The notes under the pieces are model-generated. The model was not told the DNA's origin. It saw only the letters and a list, made by a program, of their open reading frames with translations, and made no database searches. From positions 310,001 through 374,000 of the forward strand of contig JAKLMB010000035.1 of assembly GCA_022813625.1 (NCBI GenBank): DNA of 64,000 nucleotides, in the 5' to 3' direction. A program made the translations under genes and the position numbers. Within the stretch, counting starts at the first letter, position 1; every line of letters begins with the position of its first letter. Below, one piece after another: positions 35,070 through 46,153 of the stretch. The stretch comes from Aaosphaeria pasadenensis. Its lineage: Eukaryota; Ascomycota; Dothideomycetes; Pleosporales.

Positions 35070-36379
35070 AGTTACTGGTACCTAGATCGGTGAAGCCAGG
35101 CTTGCCCGGGTTTTAACAGATTGAAAAAGAGCTAAAGAAAAGATTGATCTTTGTGGCGAACAAATGAGAAACAACTTGGGCACTGGAATATCAAATCTCA
35201 AATGAAGAAGTAGAAGACTTATATGTTCCAAGTTCTCCTCGTTTCTCCCCACGGGGTATTAGCCAATTCCACCCAAACCCATCTAGCGATCTAGCTGAGC
35301 TTGCACCCGGAGTTTGATTCTGCGATCTTGGCTTCACACTTCTTTAGCAGTTAGCCGAGAGATCACCTCATTCGCACAATGTTTCTCACGTTCTGGACTG
35401 TATGGTACGGGGTGCGGGGTATTGCTATGGGGTAAACGCAGTGCTCTATTTCGTTTTGAGAGGTGCCCAGATTTCAAGATATCCTTAGCTCTGGAACAAC
35501 TAACTTGGAGATTCGACATTAGTCAAGTCTCGTGTTCGGTAAAGTAAATAATGGCAATAATGTTGATCAACTTGGTTCTAAGAAGACACCAACAAGACGC
35601 TTATGCGTTTTCTAGCTCTCAGATTCACGCGCGCGCACCGTAATCATAGTGTGTTGTACACGATGGACGTCCCTTCCTACACCTTTGGAGGGCCGACGTT
35701 AATGCCCGCGCTTGTTGGAAACTGGCGGAGTACAGCTCTTCTTCTTTTCCAAAGATGTGTCATCATCTCCACAATTCGTCCTGCTACACAATTCACAACC
35801 GGGCTTGAGAATACATGAAATGAAAGACTTATGTCAAACGATCCGGACGTACGATCCAAAGAGACATGAGTAACGGGTTAATCCTGTTTTTGGTACCCTT
35901 TTACTCGTACGAAGATTAGACAAGCTTCTGTAAGAGCAGATCAGAAGCGCTGTTACCTTTAGCAATCAAGATTGTGATAAAGTAAATAATACCCAAGTTA
36001 CGGGTTGGTAGAACAGACTGACTGATCATAGCAAATTTCCCATTTCAATGCTCAAAGAAAGATAAACGGCATTTGACTCCACTGTTTCGACCTCAACGTG
36101 CATCTCTCAGAATCGAATCAACAGAGTGGTGCATGTAATCGTTGATTTCTTAAAGAGCTTTCAACGGTTTGATCTTCGATCGAGAATTGTTATTGCACTT
36201 GGCCTGCTTCGAACTTTGCTCGGGCGACATTATTGGGTGAAATACAAGCCATGCGATGGTCTCGAAGTGCGTTTAAGATCCCAAAGGCGTAGCTTGACCG
36301 TCACTAAGAGAAATGGTGCCTTGGCTGGTTGATTACTGCGGACTTTGATGCCCGGGGTGCGAGCGGACGTTCAAGGTGC

Positions 36380-36399
36380 GGTAGCGCGGACTCGCTACC
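36380..36399. promoter_or_regulatory. inverted repeat GGTAGCG-N6-CGCTACC
   Basis: Perfect 7-bp arms at 36380-36386 and 36393-36399 around a 6-bp spacer, about 350 bp upstream of the dehydrogenase start. Candidate dimeric regulator site or hairpin; no functional evidence. Confidence 0.4.
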
Positions 36400-36421
36400 T
36401 GCCCATTCATCGAATGACCTA

Positions 36422-36446
36422 CTGCCGGACTTTGTATGTCCGGCAG
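36422..36446. promoter_or_regulatory. inverted repeat CTGCCGGAC-N7-GTCCGGCAG
   Basis: Perfect 9-bp arms with a 7-bp spacer, giving CCG and CGG triplets 13 bp apart. Zn2Cys6 dimers often bind such paired triplets, and three genes for such regulators lie nearby. It is about 300 bp upstream of the dehydrogenase ATG. Confidence 0.45.
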
Positions 36447-36744
36447 ATCTCCCCGCGTGGCAAACGAACGAACCCCCAGCCGCCTCATCTAATCGGAGGG
36501 GCTTTATTGAGGGGCATTTCTTCGTCCGAGCTGCATTATTGTATGGGAGTTGCAGTATGGGGCGATTGTTACCCCTCGGCAATGGAAAAAGCGGCATATA
36601 ACCACGCGTCGCGCGTTCCACCAGTTCTCGGAGTCCTTAAATCCACAAGGCACGCATTCCCAGAGACGCTTAACTTGCAACATTCCTCTACGAACCACCG
36701 TGTAATTTATCAACCTTGTAATCCCAACTTGAATACAATTCACC

Positions 36745-38015
36745 ATGTCGCCAATCGCTGTCTCACGGAAGTACTCCATCGCAACGATGGGAGCCGACGG
36801 GATTGGCCCGGAAGTTGTCGATGCAAGCGTTGAAGTCCTGAAGAAGCTCGTGCAGGTGGATGGAGGATTTGAATTAGACTTCGAGAACTTTGACTGGAGT
36901 TCAGAGACCTACAAAAAGACTGGAAAGTATATTCCAGATGGTGGGCTTGAGCAGTTGAAGAAGCATGACGCCATTCTTTTTGGTGCCGTTGGTGCACCTG
37001 GTAGGCGTTATTCCGACTAGTCGTTGACGAGGTTCCGTAGCTGATTGGGCATAGATGTTCCGGATCACATCTCACTTTGGGGCCTTCGATTAGCCATCTG
37101 CCAGCCTTTCCAACAATACGCCAATGTGCGCCCAACGAAAATTTTTCGAGGTACATCATCGCCTCTCCGCAAAGCCGAGCACGGTGATTTGGATTGGGTT
37201 ATTGTCCGCGAAAACAGTGAAGGCGAGTATGCCGGTCAAGGTGGCCGATCGCATCGAGGCCATCCTTGGGAGACGGCGACCGAAGTTGCCATATTCTCCC
37301 GCGTTGGTGTCGAAAGAATCATTCGATTCGCTTTTGAGACTGCACAGAAACGCCCTAGAAAGTTCCTCACAGTCGTCACAAAGAGCAATGCGCAAAGGAA
37401 TGGCATGGTTTTGTGGGACGAAGTTGCGAGCGAAGTCGCCAAAGACTTCCCGGATGTCAAGTGGGACAAGATGCTTGTGGATGCAATGACCTGTCGCATG
37501 GTCCTTGATCCTAAGTCTCTGGATACTATCGTTGCTACCAACCTTGTGCGTATACCACCTTCAGCTTCCATTGACGTCCACGCTGACATAGAAAAGCATG
37601 CCGATATCCTCTCCGATCTTGCCGCCGCTCTTGCGGGATCTATCGGTATCGCGCCTACTAGCAATCTCGACCCGACACGACAAGTAAGATGTCCCTGAGC
37701 AACCTTTTACTATCTGCGCAGCTAACCAATTGGCAGAATCCATCAATGTTTGAGCCCATTCATGGCTCCGCTTTCGACATCACCGGAAAGGGCGTAGCCA
37801 ACCCCGTCGGCACGTTCTGGACTGCAGCCGAAATGCTGATCTGGCTGGGTGAGGAAGATGCAGCCCGGAAGATGATGGAAGCAGTTGAGAATGTGACCGA
37901 GCGAGGAATCTCGACAAAGGACCTCGGTGGCAATGCCAATACTAAGGAGGTCACCGACGCCGTCATTCAAGAACTCGAGAAGGTGTACTTGAGCACGCCA
38001 GCGAAGAAAATTTAA
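36745..38015 (+). CDS. tartrate/D-malate dehydrogenase-like enzyme (isopropylmalate dehydrogenase superfamily)
   Basis: Four exons (36745-37000, 37055-37545, 37597-37683, 37737-38015) give 370 residues. ATG at 36745 has a good CACC context. Motifs of the beta-decarboxylating dehydrogenases are in order: GADGIGPEVVDA, YANVRP, VRENSEGEYAGQGG, TKSNAQRNG, the acidic metal-binding segment around VDAMTCRMVLDP, and FEPIHGSAFDITGKG. The RENSEGEY form and the GQGG loop favour tartrate or D-malate dehydrogenase over leucine-pathway isopropylmalate dehydrogenase. The enzyme would oxidatively decarboxylate a 2-hydroxy acid with NAD. The second intron (37546-37596, GTGCGT donor) is 51 bp and in frame, so retention would insert 17 residues; family alignment favours splicing. 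It may pair with the divergent Dal5-type permease. Confidence 0.85.
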
Positions 38016-38230
38016 GGGAAGGAGCATCATGATACCATTGTTTTATGTACTAGAATACTTTCCACAGAGCTGTCTGGATCATAAGGTGGACTTCAGTTTG
38101 GAAAACAAACAAATTGCATAAGAAGCCTATTTATAGATTTGAAAGACAGGAATCGGCGCACTTTTGATAAACATAATTCGGAAAGCCTCTGTACTCGGTA
38201 CTCATTCAGTATTTCAAAAGCTTATTACGT

Positions 38231-39233
38231 TTAGAGCCAATTTTTGTCGCCATGATGAGAAAGGAAAGAACCAGATTCTTTTATAGTAAGCTTTTGAATC
38301 ACCTCCAACATGCTTGTAACACTTTCTTCCATTGAGATCGGACCTTTGAAAGTCGGGTCTAGTTCTAACAACGTAGCGACCATCTTCTGCGCATTGGCCA
38401 AATTTTCTTGCGACGCTAAGCCTTGTTAGCAGATTATACAGATTATTACAACAAAGCAGGAGCAAGTTTGATGAGATATAAAATAGTAATGATAGCCAAG
38501 AGTGGAGTATAGCCTTACTGGTTTCAAGGTTGTTATTCTGCTCTGTAGCAACGAGCCCGGGGGACAATGCCAGGAAGATGATGCCATCGGTTTTAAACTC
38601 AACGGCATACTTGACGGCCAACAAGTTCACTGCAGCCTTAGAGATACAATACGGCACGGCACCGGTCCAGGAACCAGCGGCAATGAGGTCCAGATCGGCT
38701 GCACCACTGGAGATGATGATTATTTTCTTGATCTTGGACTTCTTCGAAAGGTCGATGAACGCATTGATACTGTAAATGGCGCCGACGACATTGGCTGCCA
38801 TGCTTGAGTTGAGTTCTGAAACCAACAGGTCCTCTTTCCCTTTGAATTCAGAAGGACTGATGAATTGAGTTGAATCAGACAAATAGGCACCGTTGACAAT
38901 GAGATGATCAAGGGATCCGCCAGTGATTTGAGATACCTCTTTGGCTGCAGCAACTAAAGAGGCATTGTCGGTGAGATCGCCCTGTAGGACGTGTACGTTC
39001 GATATCCCTTCTTCTCGCAGCTTTTCTTGAACTGGCACAGGGTTTCTTGCAAGCCCAATAACTATGTTATCAGGATTTGCAGAAAGAATCTGCAAATATT
39101 TGTACTGTAGAAAATCAGCTTCTGCACTTGAACCTTCTACAAGGAACGTATGACGGGCTCGACAGCAACCCAGTCGTATGAAATAACATACCCCAATGCC
39201 CCGAGAAGCTCCAACGATGACATATGAGGCCAT
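38231..39233 (-). CDS. short-chain dehydrogenase/reductase
   Basis: Three exons on the minus strand (39233-39192, 39104-38519, 38415-38231) give 270 residues. The cofactor motif GASRGIG lies at residues 8-14, split from the rest by an 87-bp intron. The catalytic set is present: Ser146/147 in IISSG, Tyr166 and Lys170 in YCISK. VNGAY stands near the usual NNAG position. This classical SDR fold suggests NAD(P)H-dependent reduction or oxidation of a carbonyl/alcohol. The N-terminus starting directly at the strand before GASRGIG is normal for cytosolic members. It could tailor the polyketide or belong to the organic-acid unit; position alone does not decide. Confidence 0.85.
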
Positions 39234-39837
39234 TGCTACTGACAAGATTGACGTGAACTATTATGGTGAATTTACGAAATGATACTGGTGCAGAGTACAA
39301 ATGAAACCCGAGTTGGTGAGTAAGTAGTAAGAGAGTGCTGGACGTACGACTGCATTCCTTACTCTAGATTATATAGATGTTTCCGAAACTACAGCCTCTT
39401 TGATAGTTTAGTATCGAAATAATGATGATTTACAAACATCTGAAAGAAGGCAAGAAACTGCGAATGCAATGTTTGACCCATAGTAAGCAGGCGGGTGTAC
39501 TCCCAACCAATGAATGTAAGGTGCTGGCAGGATGGGGTCATGCTACGACAAATTCGCACTAGTTTCGCCCCAATCTCGCAGATTCTTGCTGTTCTGACTG
39601 TTGCTTTGCAACCAAGAACAAAAGCCAATTACGCTGTTCCATGATAATTGCAAAATACTAGGGACAATCGGACGAAATGCAGCATTGAGCACCTTTTCAC
39701 AACATGGCGCTCTGGAAAGGTCCATGAAACCCCACGCTGCTGTTTGATTACGATTTGACAACAACAGACCTTGCATCTTGTGGAATGTCTCTATTTTAAA
39801 GGGTTATTTGACTTTAGAAATACATGAGAGGCAAAAG
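39234..39837. other. intergenic region between SDR promoter and regulator 3' end
   Basis: Promoter of the SDR gene on the left, with a TATA-like TATATAAT on the minus strand near 39370, and 3' flank of the regulator on the right. No gene supported. Confidence 0.4.
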
Positions 39838-41534
39838 CTAGACAAATGCCGGGAGAGAATCTCCTAAGCTAAGTACATCTGTCATCTTTTCCGTGTATCC
39901 TAAATCTTGGTAGGAATCCAGTTCATTCATGGCCCAGAACCGTTCGATGAAATTGTGTACGCGCACTATATTGCAAGGACCATAATGGTGTTTTGTGGAT
40001 GAGAGCAGTCTGAGTATTGTCGCCTTTTGACTGTCTGTTCTTGCTTCGCAGCTGATAATGAATAAAGGTAGCGTTCGCCCGCAAACATGTAGTCCATCTA
40101 AGATCGAGAACGCATCATTGACATATTGCTGTACCCTCGCATTCGATGGTGACACTTTTCTACCAGCACGTTCAAGGTATATCAATCCTGCCAGTCGGTA
40201 TAATTCAGCTGTGCTTCGAAGTTCTGTCGCCTCTGCAGAGCGTGTGATATCATCTATGTCTTCAACTCTTATCTCTTGCTGTGCGTATTTTAGCTGACGT
40301 TCTAATTTATCGAGGCTCTCCAGAGGAATATCAGAGCCAATCTCTGCTCTCATTACTTCACTGATGGTGGTTGATATTGCCATCAAGACACCCATTGAGC
40401 AGCCGCCGATTGGTAAGATCTGTTCTTAAATTTAGCTGTGGGATCTCTGATGTGGAAGAGTTTTCTTAACCTGGTTTGCATCGAATGAATTCATCACCGC
40501 TCCTTTTAAGTGATCTTGTTTCACGCACCATGTCGATGACATTGGGGGGCGATCAAAATGTCGGAGACTGAATTTTGACAGGACCACGTAATAACAGACC
40601 CATTCCAGAATTAGCGCAGAATCGCCATGGTATTTTTGATCGAGAGTGAATGATGTTATAGAAGCTGTCTTTGAGAAGCAGATGTTGGTCGCCCATTTTG
40701 GAGCATCATCGGGACTAAGAAGAGTCTAACGTAAGTATTAGCAAATGTTGTACGAGTATGCCGCGATTAACTTACTTCGAACATGGTGAGAAAATTGCTT
40801 GCGACAATGCGTTGTAGGATGTCATTAGTTGTCGAATACACCAAGGAATCCCGAATTGCTGTCGTCGCTCGCTTGCTGTAAGCAACCGCTCTTTGACGAT
40901 CAAAGAGATAGATAGCTGCGAGTGCAAGAATGGCGTATCGTATCGCCGAAGCGGACACAGAATCATCGGAGAAAGACATGCGAAAAGCGAGGCTCTGTAC
41001 TTGCGGGTTACTCATTCCAATGAGCTTGTGGGATACGGATTCTTGGACTATAATAGGCTCAATTCCTGTCTAGAGGGAAGATCAAATCAAACTTACAATA
41101 AGAGAGAAGGTCTGCATCGGTGCCACTCAATGAGAATGGTATCCAATGAGGATTTCTATTGATGGATAGGCGCATCGGCCTTCCCAATGGCGGTCTCCCT
41201 GCATGAATTAAGTCTGATTGCTTGGAAGTGATCGGGAACACTAACCACCATTGGCTAAAAGAGAAAATCGCTCCACGTCGGCAGAATAGATGTTGACGAA
41301 TTCAGATTCGAGTAGACGCGCCTTTACTTGTTGGTCAAGAGACGCAGGCGTAATTTTGTGGATGCGCATCCTTCGAGTGTCGTTTTTCCGTGGCCAGGAT
41401 ATCCTCGTTTCATAACCATCGCACCTTCGGCCAGATCTAGCACAAGTTTGACAGAAAGGTCTTTCCCGATCACAGGACACTTTCCGTGATTTACATGTCC
41501 AACATCCTCTCACAGCCATGGGGGAAGTAGTCAT
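39838..41534 (-). CDS. Zn2Cys6 transcription factor (fungal-specific Fungal_trans_2 type)
   Basis: Five exons (41534-41246, 41198-41097, 41047-40776, 40725-40471, 40419-39838) give 499 residues with all phases matching. The zinc cluster is at the extreme N-terminus with Cys11, 14, 21, 28, 31 and 38 in canonical spacing, followed by a basic linker (WPRKNDTRRMRI). The downstream part, with AIRYAILALAAIYLFD and a conserved ILQRIVASNFLTMFE helix, matches the ARCA-like regulators with a Fungal_trans_2 domain. These are nuclear DNA-binding proteins. Its target may be the neighbouring SDR and dehydrogenase genes. The 46-49 bp introns are near the lower size limit seen in this window. Confidence 0.83.
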
Positions 41535-42489
41535 ACGCTTTTAGAAATCAGGGTCAGGTATTTAGATGAGATTAGATAGTACACAAGCACGCGATTTTGC
41601 GGTAATTTTACTCTTAGGACGTGATGCTCGTATTCAAAAGTGATATTCGGGAGGGTATCCTGGACAAATGGATGAGGAAATAGTATTAATGACGAGAAAG
41701 AAGTGATGAGATGACATTTGCTCGCTCTCAAGCAGGCGCCTGCAGCGCAAGACTTGTTATCATTTCCCCGCAAAATCGGACCTCCGTCCTTGGTCCGCAA
41801 ACACCCAACTAACTCGAAACTGATTAATAATGCTCCGAATCCACCAGAACAGATACTTCGAAACCAAGGATTTACGACTAAAAGGGTCGAATAGCTTGAA
41901 TTATTCATCTTTCCGAAGGAGTAGAGCAACCAGCCCGGAGACTGCATAAATTACCTTGACGTATCAATGCCCTTTGCTTGGACACCCAACCAGGCGTGCC
42001 TAGGTTGAGTGCCACGAAAGGATCGAGCGCATATTATCACGTGACATATCATTTACACCGGCATTTCAACGTTGAAGCATTGCATGCTGCCGGTTCCCTT
42101 GATAGTATAATCAATTCTCTAGCTTTTTACTTACAATCTAATGTAATAAAAGGCAAGGGGAGAAGAAAAACGAAAGATCAGCATAATATTTTAGGATAAA
42201 CGATCAAAATGACTTACTCTGTAGACTCGCAATAGACATACACAAACCATCGACATGTTCTTATAGCACAAATGTACAAGCTACGAGTAAAAGAAATCTC
42301 ACCAGTAACTTTTATGAATAAGTTAGTCGATTTAATTGTGCCTATTTGTAGTATTGCTGATTTTGGTTGGAGAGAATCTTGTCGTGACGTAAGTTCGGGA
42401 AAAACTCGGCTTCACTTGACTGGCGCCCAGTCGATCGAGAGCTTCTACCGTCCGCTCTGCTACTCCATGGATATCTATCCCAATTACAG
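41535..42489. other. divergent intergenic region between two regulator genes
   Basis: Nearly 1 kb between two Zn2Cys6 regulator genes transcribed away from each other. Short frames on both strands have no recognisable motifs. Presumed promoters only. Confidence 0.45.
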
Positions 42490-44834
42490 ATGGAGCAGAG
42501 GAAGTCTAAAGAGTCACTTTCTGTACGTCTTTATACTCCAGCATTCTGCTCCTTGCCATGATTGCGTTTGCTGACTTGTAGCAGTGTGATCGATGTCGTG
42601 TAAAGAAACTAAAGGTTCGTCTCAGCCCACGCTCTGCACGCATTATTGTCTCGTCTAAGCAATTCATGGCAGTGTTCCAAAAATTTACCATCATGCAGCA
42701 ATTGCTCTCATAGTGGATTGGACTGTCACTATAGTGGCAAGATCGTCAGATCTCCACTCACACGCGCGTAAGGGTGCCTTAGCATATTGCGTCTGCTTCT
42801 TTCGACTAAACGTTCCTAGATATCTCACAAGTGTTGAAAAAAGATTGCAACGGGTAGAAAATTTGGTGTCCCAGCTTGTACCTGGGGCAGATATCGATGA
42901 GCTTTTGAACTCGCCCGAAGTCGCGAAGGCGGCAACGCCATCTGCAAACAACGTTGGGGCACAGGCCCATGAAGTTTCGAGGACAATTTTACCTACCAGT
43001 CCGCAAGGAGAAGGCAGATCAACATCGCAGGATCCCGTCCTGCCAGAGGCGGTTCCATATAGCGCTGACGGATTTAACTGGCAAGAAGAGGACGTGACCG
43101 TTGATGGCCTAACAGACGGCATGGCAGCTTTGTCTGTTGAGCCTACCGGTGTCGGGTATCTTGGCAAGTTTATTCATTGTTTAACTGAATTGCGCATGAT
43201 GCTTATTGTGTGCTCCAGGTTCTACTTCCGGAGTTGTTTTCCTACGCTGCCTGCTGGATTGGGCAGGCTTTCTCAACCAAACTCGGATACCGGCGCAAGA
43301 GTCAATGAAGCAAGCAACGGGGAATATCAAAAGCATAATTGCATCGTCTCAGCTCTCTCATGCTGCGCTAACTACCCAAGTTGCTTCTACCTTGATGGAT
43401 GCGTATTTCCAAGACTACCATGTGTGCTATCCGTTCGTTCATGAAGGCACATTTCGAGCACAGTATAGTGAAATCATCCCCCGCCCACCCCAGAGATCGT
43501 GGGACATGCTTTACCACACGATTCTTGCCCTTGGAGCATGGAGCTTGAACAATGACCAAGTAGGTTTGGAAGATTACCTGTATCGAAGAGCACTTACACT
43601 AGGCCAACACGAGTCGGTATTTGAGGCAGCGAATCTGGCCACTGTTCAAGCGCTCGTGCTCCTGAGCAATCTAAGCCAAAAGAGAAATAGCCCGAACACG
43701 GGTTGGAATCTACTTGGTCTTGCAGTTCGTACAGCACTCAGCCTCGCATTGCATAGAGAGCTCCCACAATGGAACATCAGCTTAATGGATCGTGAAATAA
43801 GACGCCGCGTTTGGTGGGGTCTATACATATTCGACAGTGGCGCGTCGACTACCTTCGGCAGAGCGATTATGCTGCCAGACCAAGATTCAATGAACGTACA
43901 TCCGGTCCTGAACGTTGATGATGAAGTAAGTTTTATCCTCAAGGCCATCTCCTCGATGCGAAAGATATCTCAAGCGGCGGGCCTAATATTTTCAGTCTCT
44001 TACACCGAAGACAATTGAGTTACCAGAAGAATCACTTGGTCCAACCTTCTATTCGTCATTGAAAACCCAGAGCGACTTACACATGCACACCAACCACGTA
44101 TCCAACAGGCTACTTGCAGATCCCGGTCTATCCGCAGAAGCAGCTTTGTCTATCAATTCCGGTATGGATGCATGGACACTTACCATGCCAATGTATTTTC
44201 GCTTCGATCATGAGTTCTCATGTCCTTATCGTTGGTATCTCTTCGCCCGGTCACGGATTTGGTGGAGGTTCTGGAATCTTAAGATCATCATATTTCGCCA
44301 TATTCTATTGCGACGAGCGATTGCCGGGCGGGGTCAGACGTTGGATGCCGCTACGCAATCTATGGAGGAAGATTGTAAGAAGATATGCATTGCGGCTGCA
44401 CATTCAACGATAATTTCGATCCATCAGTACTCAATCCAAGGCTCCACTAGATTGGAAAGCTGGTACGCAACGTGAGTCAAAATCTTCACCAGCCCAGCGA
44501 ACGCATGTTGATCGTGAACAGTTTCTTTCTATTTCATGCTGCTCTAGTCATCACGCTTTGTATCATCAGCTTCCCCAATGCGGATGATCTATCAACTTGG
44601 TATGACGATGTTCGACTGGCCAGATCCACATTTCGTGAGAATCTCATCGAGGACTCCCTATCAGCACGGTGTGTTACTATCCTTGATCGGCTAGTTTCTG
44701 ACGACCCCATTGACTCCAATTTCTTCAACAATGTCCCTCTTAATCGGGATGCCATGTCTACCTTCCCTTGGTCTATGGAAGCGAATGAACTCTTTGACTC
44801 GTTTGACTGGGACTTGACAACGAATCATATTTGA
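42490..44834 (+). CDS. Zn2Cys6 transcription factor with Fungal_trans domain
   Basis: Seven exons (42490-42522, 42582-42614, 42673-42767, 42820-43163, 43219-43925, 43996-44471, 44522-44834) give 666 residues, all in phase. The zinc cluster is Cys13, 16, 23, 30, 33 and 40, assembled from two 33-bp exons and the third. A coiled-coil-like dimer segment (YLTSVEKRLQRVENL) follows. The middle region carries the xylanolytic-regulator-type Fungal_trans domain: MDAYFQDYHVCYPFVHEGTF, then LGLAVRTALSLALHRE and RRRVWWGLYIFD. The intron after 43163 is best read with a GC donor (GCAAGT), which keeps frame and the conserved GSTSG motif. The 33-bp exons make the N-terminus less certain. The stop lies 35 bp from the stop of the convergent kinase gene. 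Confidence 0.82.
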
Positions 44835-44869
44835 GATGAGTTACCCTGGATGATCGACAGGAAAAGTCA

Positions 44870-45685
44870 CTAGTTTTCGATGATTACGTCCGGTTTGATA
44901 AGACGTGACCGTATCATGTCGCCGTTGGGTAGGTCATTGGCCTCTGCTCTTGCAACAGCTTGAGCAAATGAGTTTTCGATACCAGCTGCAAGGTGACGCT
45001 TAGCAAGCCGGTCTCGCGCCACATCTGCAGGTATATCGACAAACCATCTGGGAGAATCAGCTGCTTGTCGAGCCATATATATCGTATAAGACTCACTTCT
45101 CATTGCTGAGAGAGGCAATATCGCGCCACGGCATTTCATCAAGCAATGTATAATTGCCTTCGATTATGACTAATCGATTACGGGAGGAGATCAGAATTTC
45201 ATCCTGAACTGGATCTTTTAGCGCGTGATCAAAACTGGGTGCCTTGATAACAAGATCTGGCTCATCCTGGTTGGTGACAGGAGTGGAATGAAGAGTCTTG
45301 ATGAGATGCACGAACGCATCTGCATCGAATGTGAACGGCGCGCCTCTTCGCTGGAAAGCCAGTTCAACATCTTCAAATGTTGATAGCACCTTTTTAGTAT
45401 AATGGAATCCATCCTAATAACCTATGTCAGTGCAATCCAAACATGTATATTATTACGCTTCAGACAAACCATAGGCACGACGGCAACATCTCGAATGCCG
45501 CATTTTGCAAGCTCAGCCAGGAGAGCATGCGACACTGTCGATTTTCCCGATCCCGGCACACCTGCCAATGCCACCAAAATCCTCTGACGGGGATTTAAAG
45601 CTTGGTCGGAGAGAAGCTTGTCGATCCGTCTAACTAGATCAAGTATCGACTCGGATAGGGAATTGGTAGTGAGATCTCTCGCCAT
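44870..45685 (-). CDS. uridine-kinase-like P-loop NTPase
   Basis: Three exons (45685-45470, 45413-45097, 45047-44870) give 236 residues. The first ATG is at 45685; frames upstream open with TTG only. Walker A is GVPGSGKST (residues 42-50). The acceptor-site motif MDGFHYTK is formed across the first intron and matches the uridine kinase/phosphoribulokinase superfamily, as does the IIEGNYTLLD strand. WFVDIPADVARDRLAKRH near the C-terminus is the lid-region signature of fungal YFH7-like or nucleoside-kinase-like proteins. It should phosphorylate a small hydroxylated substrate with ATP; which one is unknown. It probably is a housekeeping-type neighbour rather than a cluster member. Confidence 0.82.
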
Positions 45686-46153
45686 GGTCGGATGTGTTCG
45701 CAAAGCACGCCCAGTCCAAAAGAAAGCTTGCGACGGAATGGGGGGAATTCAGAAAGGCAGAAAGGGGATACCAAAGGTAAATACGGAAAAGCAAAAATAT
45801 GCTCGGAGAACATCCACGCGTCAAACACTACAATAAAACTGCTCGATTGGCATTCGGACGACAGGCGCCCGGAAATAAGTCCATTCGTGCAAGTAGACTA
45901 GAACAGGAACGGGGTAGAAGTAATTTTGGTCAGTGGGGAAAACGAGAATTGACCCACTTTGCCTCCCCAGACCTCGTTCTTGCATTTTTCTCTCCGCCGG
46001 GTGACTGTGATCCGAGAGTCTTCCATGGTTTCTTTCTTTGGACATACGAGGTACACTCTCTACACGAGTATATAAACCCAGGGATCTCCGCATTTTTCAT
46101 GCACTCCATCATTTGTCCCAGTTAGTCGGTGCTAGTCCTTCTAAACCTCCAAA
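45686..46153. other. divergent promoter region, kinase and sugar transporter
   Basis: Holds the promoters of the kinase and sugar transporter genes, including a TATA element near the right end. Short overlapping frames on both strands are not supported as genes. Confidence 0.5.
46069..46076 (+). promoter_or_regulatory. candidate TATA box of the sugar transporter gene
   Basis: TATATAAA located 78 bp upstream of the ATG at 46154. Sequence and position suit a fungal TATA element. Confidence 0.5.

Larger units (their letters stand above)
35070..36744. other. 1.7 kb divergent intergenic region with two inverted repeats
   Basis: Separates the divergent permease and dehydrogenase genes. No gene is supported. 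The GC-rich part 36330-36600 contains two inverted repeats annotated separately. The remainder shows nothing recognisable. Confidence 0.5.

Noticed and set aside
36345..36833. 162-codon plus-strand frame overlapping the dehydrogenase start
   Set aside because: Different frame from the well-supported dehydrogenase and no recognisable domain.
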